Shown here: positions 7,059 through 12,099 of the stretch, one piece after another
Layout: every line of letters begins with the position of its first letter
Position numbering within the stretch: position 1 is the stretch's first letter
Assembly: GCA_044225565.1 (NCBI GenBank)
Contig: JBGAIL010000149.1
Coordinates: 1-12,099, forward strand
Source of the DNA: CAVXAE01 sp044225565
Lineage (GTDB): Bacteria > Pseudomonadota > Gammaproteobacteria > Steroidobacterales > Steroidobacteraceae
Direction of reading: 5' to 3'
DNA: 12,099 nt
The notes under the pieces: model-generated
What the model was told of the DNA's origin: nothing
Seen by the model: the letters and a program-made list of their open reading frames with translations, nothing else
Database searches by the model: none
Made by a program: the position numbers and the translations under genes

Positions 7059-8066
7059 TTACCGTCTGCGAATCACGATCTCATCCTCCCCGACGCGTAC
7101 CTCCAGATCCGGCTCCTTCTCCAGGAAAGCCACCAGCGCCTTCGGATCGTCCGCGTCGAAAGCGCCGGAATAGTGATGGCCGCCACTCTGGACATCCTTC
7201 AGCCGGATCGGCTTCGGGCTGAAGCGGTTGAATTCCTCGACCACCTCCTCGAGTGGCGCTTTCACGAACACCAGGCGCCGCTGCCGCCAGGCCGCCATGC
7301 GGGCGACCTCCGCCCGTGAGGTGAGTCGCATCCGTTTCCCGGATGCGATATCCGCCGTCTGTCCTTCACTCAGCGCGGCTACATCAGCGTTGGTCTCGTC
7401 TGCGTGGGAGACCCGTACCTTTCCCTCCAGCACTTCCACGCGAGTGCCCGACACTCTGGAGGCTATGTTGAACTGCGTGCCGAGCGCTCTTACCACCGCA
7501 TCCCGGGTGAGCACCTGGAACGGACGGCCGGACTGCGGTGCCACGCTGAACAGGGACTCGCCATCCTCGAGCCGGATCTCGCACGCCGCCTCTCCGTAGT
7601 GGTCTGCGCTCGGGTTCCAGCATTTCAGATACACCACGGAGCCATCCGGAAGCCGCAACGCGCGCTGCTCGCCGATGCCGGTCTCGATGCTGTCCGCCGA
7701 CCGATGGAGCCATCCTGCAACGATGGCGACCATCGCCACGGCGGCGACCAGCCCCATCCACTTCCAGGTGCGTTCGACCGGCCTGGCACGGTGCGCTTCC
7801 GGCGTTTTCGGCTTCGGTTCCAGGCGGAAGTGGGGCGCCCGGATTCGTCCCAACACGGCATCCCGATCGATGTCCCGATAAAGATCTTGCTCTTCCAACT
7901 CGCGGTCGATCGCGGCGATGCTCAAGAACTCATCCACGTTGCGCGGCGACTCCGCCACCCACGCGAGGAACGCCTCGTGATTCTGAGTGCTGCCCTGGCG
8001 CAGGATGTCCACCCACTGGGCGGCTTGCTGTGCCAGGAGCTCATCGATCTGTTTTTGCAAGTTCAC
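7059..8066 (-). CDS. FecR-like anti-sigma factor / transmembrane signal relay
   Basis: The protein has 335 residues from a GTG at 8066. The cytoplasmic N-terminus (about 1-100) has the usual AAQWVDILRQG...AFLAWVAESPRNVDEFLSIA segment (DUF4880 type), which in FecR proteins contacts the sigma factor. One membrane helix spans about 103-120. The periplasmic FecR domain follows at about 135-225, with LPDGSVVYL and RALGTQFNIAS...VEVLEGKVRVS. The C-terminal part (265-333) resembles the secretin/TonB short N-terminal fold (DUF4974) that docks with the receptor's STN domain. Cys149 and Cys162 may form a periplasmic disulphide. The start is fixed by AGGAG 5 nt upstream and a GTGA overlap with the sigma stop; the in-frame ATG further upstream lies inside the sigma gene. 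In family members ligand sensing by the receptor leads to release or activation of the sigma factor. Confidence 0.93.
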   Translation of the reverse strand: MNLQKQIDELLAQQAAQWVDILRQGSTQNHEAFLAWVAESPRNVDEFLSIAAIDRELEEQDLYRDIDRDAVLGRIRAPHFRLEPKPKTPEAHRARPVERTWKWMGLVAAVAMVAIVAGWLHRSADSIETGIGEQRALRLPDGSVVYLKCWNPSADHYGEAACEIRLEDGESLFSVAPQSGRPFQVLTRDAVVRALGTQFNIASRVSGTRVEVLEGKVRVSHADETNADVAALSEGQTADIASGKRMRLTSRAEVARMAAWRQRRLVFVKAPLEEVVEEFNRFSPKPIRLKDVQSGGHHYSGAFDADDPKALVAFLEKEPDLEVRVGEDEIVIRRR

Positions 8067-8635
8067 GTTTGCTCCTTCCGTGCATAGTCCTGCAGCATCT
8101 TCCTGAGCTTCCATCGCGCTTCACACAGGTAGACGTTGACCGTGCCTTCCGCGAACCCCGTTTGCCGGGCGGCTTCGGCGATGGAGAGCCCATCGCGCTT
8201 GACCAGCAGCACGACGGCCAGGTGATTCGCAGGCAATGTCCTCAATGCCCTGGCGAGGTCGCCTTGAAGGCTCGCCCGTTCCTCCACCCGTACTGCCGCA
8301 TCGGGCTCGGCGTTGGCGATCGCCTCATCCGCCAGCTCCGAGTCGAAGGCCACCAGCCCGGCGCGCTGGGTGCCGGCCTGCTCGCGGATGACGTTGGCTG
8401 CAATGCCGAACAGGAAAGCGAGCGGCTCGCGGATCACTTCGGGGCGATCCTGCTTGCGCAGGAAACGCACGAATATCTCCTGGGTGAGGTCCGCGGTCTC
8501 TCCCGGCCGGCGCATGCGCCGCACCAGATAGCGGCGAAGCGCAGTGGCATACCTGGCGAACAGGGCGTTCGAGGCTGCCCTGCCGGATTGAGCCGGCGAT
8601 TTCTCCGCTTTGGCCATGGGTTTGCTATCTATCAT
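8063..8635 (-). CDS. ECF (FecI-like) RNA polymerase sigma factor
   Basis: The protein has up to 190 residues. Region 2 spans about 25-90, with the core-binding/-10 segment ETADLTQEIFVRFLRK and PLAFLFGIAANVIRE. Region 4 spans about 120-182, with LRTLPANHLAVVLLVKRDGL and the helix-turn-helix SIAEAARQTGFAEGTVNVYL. There is no region 1 or 3, as in ECF sigma factors. It should direct polymerase to the receptor promoter when freed from the FecR-like partner encoded directly downstream with a 4-bp stop/start overlap. Two starts are possible: ATG 8635, where a purine run AAGGG abuts the ATG with no spacing, or ATG 8617 (Met7). If the CACAT block at 8641-8645 acts as a -10 element, transcription would begin near 8633 and Met7 would be the practical start. 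Confidence 0.93.
   Translation of the reverse strand: MIDSKPMAKAEKSPAQSGRAASNALFARYATALRRYLVRRMRRPGETADLTQEIFVRFLRKQDRPEVIREPLAFLFGIAANVIREQAGTQRAGLVAFDSELADEAIANAEPDAAVRVEERASLQGDLARALRTLPANHLAVVLLVKRDGLSIAEAARQTGFAEGTVNVYLCEARWKLRKMLQDYARKEQT
8072..8076 (-). promoter_or_regulatory. Ribosome site deciding the GTG start of the FecR-like gene
   Basis: On the minus strand AGGAG is followed by CAAAC and then GTG at 8066. It lies inside the last codons of the sigma gene, whose TGA overlaps the GTG (GTGA). This favours GTG over the in-frame ATG at 8114 and supports coupled synthesis of sigma and anti-sigma. Confidence 0.8.
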
Positions 8636-8640
8636 CCCTT

Positions 8641-8668
8641 ATGTGGGAGATCGAGCCAGAACCTTAGT
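8641..8668 (-). promoter_or_regulatory. Bipartite element facing the sigma/anti-sigma operon
   Basis: Read on the minus strand, ACTAAGGTTCTGGC (8668-8655) is followed after 9 nt by CACAT (8645-8641). The same two blocks at the same spacing occur on the + strand facing the receptor. Block centres are about 20 bp apart, roughly a -35/-10 layout. The sigma ATG at 8635 lies only 5 nt past CACAT, so if this is a promoter the mRNA would start about at that ATG. An operator for a separate regulator is an alternative. Confidence 0.6.
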
Positions 8669-8704
8669 TTCGGCAAGCCTGGGGGGAGGGCGGCGGAGCG
8701 GGCG

Positions 8705-8732
8705 ACTAAGGTTTTGGCGCCTCGGGTCACAT
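8705..8732 (+). promoter_or_regulatory. Bipartite element facing the TonB-dependent transducer gene
   Basis: ACTAAGGTTTTGGC (8705-8718) is followed after 9 nt by CACAT (8728-8732). It matches the opposite-facing copy at 13 of 14 bases in the first block and 5 of 5 in the second. If it is a promoter, transcription would start near 8740, leaving a leader of about 35 nt before the ATG at 8775, which includes the GGGGGAG ribosome site. Recognition by the adjacent ECF sigma factor is inferred. Confidence 0.6.
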
Positions 8733-8764
8733 CAACGGTACGGAATCTTCCAAGTCTGCGTGCC

Positions 8765-8771
8765 GGGGGAG
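8765..8771 (+). promoter_or_regulatory. Ribosome site deciding the start of the transducer gene
   Basis: GGGGGAG ends 3 nt before the ATG at 8775. It supports that ATG, which begins a clear signal peptide, over the in-frame ATG at 8610 that lies inside the divergent sigma gene. Confidence 0.7.
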
Positions 8772-8774
8772 AAC

Positions 8775-11225
8775 ATGAGAACGATCCAGAGGTTTGTGTG
8801 GGGCGCCTTGCTGGCCGTCGGCAGTGGCTTGTCCTGGGCCGTCGAGCCGCCGACAGCGCCGGTTGCGGTGGACATTGCCAGGCAACCCTTGCGAGCGGCC
8901 TTGGCGGCCTTTGCCGAGCAGACTGGATTGCAGGTGATGCTTCGCGAGGAAGGCGTCGAGGCCGAGCGGCAGATTGCCAGCAGTGTCAAAGGAACACTCT
9001 CCCCGCAGGAGGTATTGGCGCGGCTGCTGGAGACGACCAACCTGCAGTACGAGTTCGTGACTGAAAAGATGATCCGCATCTCGGAGAGGGAAACGCCGTC
9101 GACCTCCGGCCTTTCCTCTGCCAGGACAGGAGAGGAGGCAGGGGGCGAGACCTTCCGGCTCGCTCAGAACACGCTGCCCGTAGCGCATTCCCAGAAGGAG
9201 CCGAGTGGCGCCGCCGCAGGTGTCGCATCGGGAGAGGGATCCCCGGTGGAGTTGTCCGAGATCGTCGTTACCGCACAGAAGCGGGCGGAGCGACTTCAGG
9301 ATGTGCCGATCAGCATCGTTGCCCTGGGTGGGGCAGACCTCGAAGCACGCGGCATCAGAGACCTCAAGGAGCTGTCGTATGCGGTTCCCGGCTTATACGT
9401 GCAGGACAGTGGAGCCAATAACCGCCGCGTCAGCATTCGCGGTATTGGTAACATCTTCGGTAATTCGCCTACTGTGGGCGTGTATCTCGACGAGGTGCCG
9501 CTCAGCACTGGGAATGCCGAGCAGATCGACGTTCAGGCTTACGATATGGAACGGGTGGAGGTGCTGCGTGGCCCGCAAGGCACGCTCTACGGCCAGGGCT
9601 CGATGGGAGGCACGATCCGCTATATCACGGCAGATCCGCATCTCCAGCGCATGGTGGGCACCGCGGATGGGGACTATGCATTCACGGACGATGGAGATCC
9701 TCTGCAGCGGGTTCGCGGGGTGATCAGCGTACCGCTGGTGGCGGACAAGCTGGCCATTCGCTTGGCGGCGCTCTATGAGGACGCTGGCGGCTGGATCGAC
9801 CAACCCACTCTGAACAAGCGGAATATCAACGGCCATCAGCTGTTCAGCGCCCGCGCGAAGCTGCTCTGGGCTCCCACCGATGCGCTCGAAGTGCGCACGA
9901 TGGCCATGTTCCGGCGTAACCAGACGGGCTCGGGAACCGGTGTCGACCGTGACGGCAACTTCCAGCAAGTGCTCGGGATCGCATCGACACCGGCAATCGA
10001 TGATGCCTACGACGTCTACAATCTGACGGTGTCATATGATTTTGGCGGTGTGAAGGTTCTGAATACGGCGAGTTACAAGCAAATAAAGTATTTCCAGCGC
10101 AATCTGAGCGGGCAGTGCTGTTATCTCGACGACATGTACCAGTACGTATCCGACTACCGCTACAAGAACTTTTATTTCGCGGAGGAACTGCGTCTGAGCT
10201 CATCCGATTCGGCGCGGCTGCAGTGGACTGTCGGTGGTATGTACGAGAACAGGCAAGGGCACGCCTACGCGGGGTACCCGGCGACGGTCGGCTTTGAAAG
10301 CACGGGCCCATTGGAGTCTTTCGACACCGAGTATTGGGGGAGTGACGGGTCGGCCTGGGCGGTCTTTGGGGACGTGAGCTATGCACTAAGCGACAACTTC
10401 AAGCTTGGGATTGGTTTGCGTCGCTATGAGGATGAGCAGGAAGAGGGAACCTTCAAGGCCACGAGCCCCAAGGTGTACCTGAGCTATGCGCTGAATGATC
10501 GAGTCAATCTCTATGCGTCCGCGGCCAGGGGGTTTCGCAGCGGTGGATTCAATGGGGGCTCAGCTCCACCCTTTCTGCCGGAGAACCTGTGGTCCTACGA
10601 GCTCGGCACGAAGATGAGCTCGGCCGATCGCCGGATCCGCGCGGAACTGGCTTTGGTTCGCAGTGATTACAAGGACTATCAGATCGCCGGTGTGGATATC
10701 GAGAACATCCAGTACGGCAATATCATCTCTAACGCGGGCGATGTGCGAATCTACAGCCTCGACGGGCTGGTGGCGGTCAAGCCGCTCGATGGCCTGGAGA
10801 TGGGCATTTCCGGAAGCTATCTGGACACTAAGTTCGTGAAGGTGGCGGTGGTCGAGTCGAGCCACTGGGTGGGCGACAATCTGGATCTGGTGGCGGATTA
10901 CAGCGTCTCGCTCTATGGGGAGTACCAGTTCGTCTGGCCGGGAAGCTCAGGTGCCCAAGGCTCGCTGCGAGTAGATGTGAATCAACAGGGTCCCGCCACT
11001 TACAGAATTCGATCTCTCGATCCGACACGATACTTCAGCGAATCGGGCACTATCAGCTTGCTGAATGCCCAGATGGGCTGGTCCAGAAATGCCTGGTGGG
11101 CCGAGCTTTATGGCAGGAACCTCCTCAATGAGGATGAGTTCGACGGGCCCATCGAAATCGAGCGTAATGCGACACGCCCGTGGCCGCGTACCTTCGGAGT
11201 GCAAGTCGGATACCGGTTCGATTGA
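8775..11225 (+). CDS. TonB-dependent receptor/transducer with N-terminal STN signalling domain
   Basis: The protein has 816 residues. The signal peptide MRTIQRFVWGALLAVGSGLSWA (22 residues) is followed by an STN domain (about 31-103: VDIARQPLRAALAAFAEQTG ... LSPQEVLARLLETTNLQYEF). Next come a Gly/Ala/Ser-rich linker (104-158), a TonB box (SEIVVTAQKR, 161-170), the plug (about 175-285, with VSIRGIGN, VGVYLDEVPL, VEVLRGPQGTLYGQGSMGGTI) and a 22-strand-type barrel. The STN domain and the divergent sigma/FecR pair make it a FecA/FpvA-like surface-signalling receptor. The plug and barrel resemble the broad 'VVTAQKRAERLQDVPISI' receptor class of unknown ligand, and no siderophore genes are present here. 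The chain ends YRFD, so the aromatic residue is one before the end rather than last. A vicinal Cys-Cys (QCCYLDD, codons near 10114) is in the barrel part. The start is set by the ribosome site and signal peptide. Confidence 0.93.
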   Translation: MRTIQRFVWGALLAVGSGLSWAVEPPTAPVAVDIARQPLRAALAAFAEQTGLQVMLREEGVEAERQIASSVKGTLSPQEVLARLLETTNLQYEFVTEKMIRISERETPSTSGLSSARTGEEAGGETFRLAQNTLPVAHSQKEPSGAAAGVASGEGSPVELSEIVVTAQKRAERLQDVPISIVALGGADLEARGIRDLKELSYAVPGLYVQDSGANNRRVSIRGIGNIFGNSPTVGVYLDEVPLSTGNAEQIDVQAYDMERVEVLRGPQGTLYGQGSMGGTIRYITADPHLQRMVGTADGDYAFTDDGDPLQRVRGVISVPLVADKLAIRLAALYEDAGGWIDQPTLNKRNINGHQLFSARAKLLWAPTDALEVRTMAMFRRNQTGSGTGVDRDGNFQQVLGIASTPAIDDAYDVYNLTVSYDFGGVKVLNTASYKQIKYFQRNLSGQCCYLDDMYQYVSDYRYKNFYFAEELRLSSSDSARLQWTVGGMYENRQGHAYAGYPATVGFESTGPLESFDTEYWGSDGSAWAVFGDVSYALSDNFKLGIGLRRYEDEQEEGTFKATSPKVYLSYALNDRVNLYASAARGFRSGGFNGGSAPPFLPENLWSYELGTKMSSADRRIRAELALVRSDYKDYQIAGVDIENIQYGNIISNAGDVRIYSLDGLVAVKPLDGLEMGISGSYLDTKFVKVAVVESSHWVGDNLDLVADYSVSLYGEYQFVWPGSSGAQGSLRVDVNQQGPATYRIRSLDPTRYFSESGTISLLNAQMGWSRNAWWAELYGRNLLNEDEFDGPIEIERNATRPWPRTFGVQVGYRFD

Positions 11226-11285
11226 AGCCTGGGGGCAGGAGCAGCTTTTCTACAAGCGCGCGAAGGAAAACTCGCTCGGGTATGG

Positions 11286-11306
11286 CGCAGGATGTGGGAA
11301 CCTGCG
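11286..11306 (+). other. Weak hairpin in the receptor-hydrolase intergenic gap
   Basis: CGCAGG (11286-11291) pairs with CCTGCG (11301-11306) around a 9-nt loop. No T-run follows, so it is not a convincing terminator. The 131-bp gap (11226-11356) otherwise holds a CCCCGGGG palindrome (11309-11316) and no clear promoter; read-through from the receptor gene is plausible. Confidence 0.25.
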
Positions 11307-11356
11307 GTCCCCGGGGCAACGGATATCTCCCGGCGTATCTCAAGGGGGGGAATTCG

Positions 11357-12099
11357 ATGGCCACGCGCTCATTGACGTTCTTCGTCATCGCGCTTTCATG
11401 GCTGGCAGTGTCCGGTGGGGTGCCCGGCCATGCCGCGCCGGCGGGCGCGGCCGATCTCCCGACGAAGCTACAGGGCTTCGACGCTTACATGGAACAACTG
11501 CTGCGGGACTGGAACGGCGTGGGAGTGGGTGTCGGCGTCGTGTCCGGCGAGGAGCTCGTGTTCGCCAAGGGCTACGGCTATCGCGACTATGGACGCAAAC
11601 TCCCCTTCGATCGGCACACGCTGTTTGCGATCGGTTCCAACACCAAGCTGTTCACGGCCGTGGCGGCGGGCCTGCTGGTGGAAGAAGGCAAGCTGAGCTG
11701 GGATCAGCCGCTGGGCGAGGCGGTGCCGCAGATCCGATTCCATGACCCGGAGTGGACGAATGCGGTGAGCCTGCGCGATATGCTGTCGCACCGCACCGGC
11801 ATCCCCGACTACTACTCGGTTTGGTACGACTCAGGGCTCACCAGCCGCGAGATCTTCGAGCGCTTGCGGTATTACCAGCCGAGCGCGGGACTGCGCACGC
11901 GCTTTCTGTACAACAACTCGATGTACGCGGCAGCCGGCTACCTGATCGAGCTGAAGTCGGGTTTACCGTGGGAAGCCTTCGTGCGCCAGCGCATCCTTGA
12001 GCCGCTGGCGATGTCCTCGACCGCGCTGAGGGTAGCGAGCTTGAAGCCGGCGAAGAACGCAGTGGTGCCGTACACCGAGCGGGGGGGTAGTCGGGAGTT
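11357..12099 (+). CDS. Exported serine hydrolase (class C beta-lactamase/PBP-like), N-terminal part
   Basis: The frame is open to the window edge, giving 247 residues without the C-terminus. The signal peptide is MATRSLTFFVIALSWLAVSG with likely cleavage after PGHA. The catalytic SxxK box is Ser94-Asn-Thr-Lys97 in FAIGSNTKLFTAV. LRDMLSHRTGIPDY is the conserved segment after it, and the YxN box is Tyr185-Asn-Asn187 in FLYNNSMYAAAGYLIE. This spacing fits class C beta-lactamase-like enzymes (MEROPS S12/esterase/PBP-like); most such chromosomal proteins are D-peptidases, esterases or uncharacterised hydrolases rather than resistance enzymes. The start is supported by AAGGGGGGG (11342-11350) before the ATG; an in-frame GTG at 11294 is less likely because it would bury the signal peptide. 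The gene lies 131 bp after the STN receptor on the same strand, so it may be part of the same regulon. A second hydrolase of the same family ends at the left edge of the window. Confidence 0.9.
   Translation, partial: MATRSLTFFVIALSWLAVSGGVPGHAAPAGAADLPTKLQGFDAYMEQLLRDWNGVGVGVGVVSGEELVFAKGYGYRDYGRKLPFDRHTLFAIGSNTKLFTAVAAGLLVEEGKLSWDQPLGEAVPQIRFHDPEWTNAVSLRDMLSHRTGIPDYYSVWYDSGLTSREIFERLRYYQPSAGLRTRFLYNNSMYAAAGYLIELKSGLPWEAFVRQRILEPLAMSSTALRVASLKPAKNAVVPYTERGGSRE

Noticed and set aside
8610..8774. Upstream extension of the transducer gene to ATG 8610
   Set aside because: It would overlap the divergent sigma gene and the regulatory elements; the ATG at 8775 has a ribosome site and begins a signal peptide.
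10051..10064. AAGGTTCTG inside the receptor gene as a further element copy
   Set aside because: A 9-base match within coding sequence, with no second block at the required spacing; consistent with chance.
1..11225. Lasso-peptide cluster (transglutaminase-fold B protein, hydrolase, TonB receptor, FecI/FecR)
   Set aside because: The transglutaminase-like protein is a large exported protein, not a small cytosolic B protein. No asparagine-synthetase-like C gene, precursor peptide or isopeptidase was found.
11296..11320. GGGAACC before the second serine hydrolase as an ECF -35 box
   Set aside because: No plausible -10 block follows at 16-17 nt, and it does not match the bipartite element seen at the sigma/receptor region.

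Overview
This is a GC-rich, gene-dense window with the feel of a Gram-negative proteobacterium. It carries two outer-membrane TonB-dependent receptors, several exported enzymes and a FecI/FecR-type sigma/anti-sigma pair. This set is common in glycan- or peptide-scavenging Gammaproteobacteria (Xanthomonadales- or Steroidobacter-like). The lineage is an inference from gene content only.

Region 1 (1-4704, + strand) looks like one operon. It holds the tail of a serine hydrolase (beta-lactamase/PBP-like), a secreted transglutaminase-fold protein whose first possible ATG overlaps the hydrolase stop (ATGA), and, 20 bp further on, a 993-residue Oar-like TonB receptor with a carboxypeptidase-regulatory-like N-terminal domain. 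A 10-bp GC hairpin closes it at 4678-4704.

Region 2 (4711-7057) has a tiny DUF1328/YtjA-type membrane protein on the minus strand. Divergent from it is a 676-residue exported alpha-galactosidase-like enzyme (GH36 type) that may be translated from a leaderless mRNA.

Region 3 (7059-12099) is a cell-surface-signalling module. An ECF sigma factor and a FecR-like anti-sigma factor lie on the minus strand, joined by a GTGA overlap. Divergent from them is a TonB-dependent transducer with an N-terminal STN domain. Downstream of the receptor begins a second serine hydrolase, cut by the window edge. The 139-bp divergent intergenic region carries two copies of a bipartite element (ACTAAGGTTYTGGC, 9 nt, CACAT) in mirror orientation, one facing each transcription unit. 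It is the best candidate for a promoter or operator element controlling the switch.

Working model (inference): the STN receptor senses an extracellular ligand, FecR relays this across the inner membrane, and the sigma factor turns on the receptor and probably the serine hydrolase. The upstream hydrolase/transglutaminase/Oar operon would be a separate but similar processing-and-uptake unit, and the GH36 enzyme would supply galactose from alpha-galactosides. No mobile element, CRISPR array, tRNA or rRNA was seen, and no stretch over 300 bp lacks a gene.
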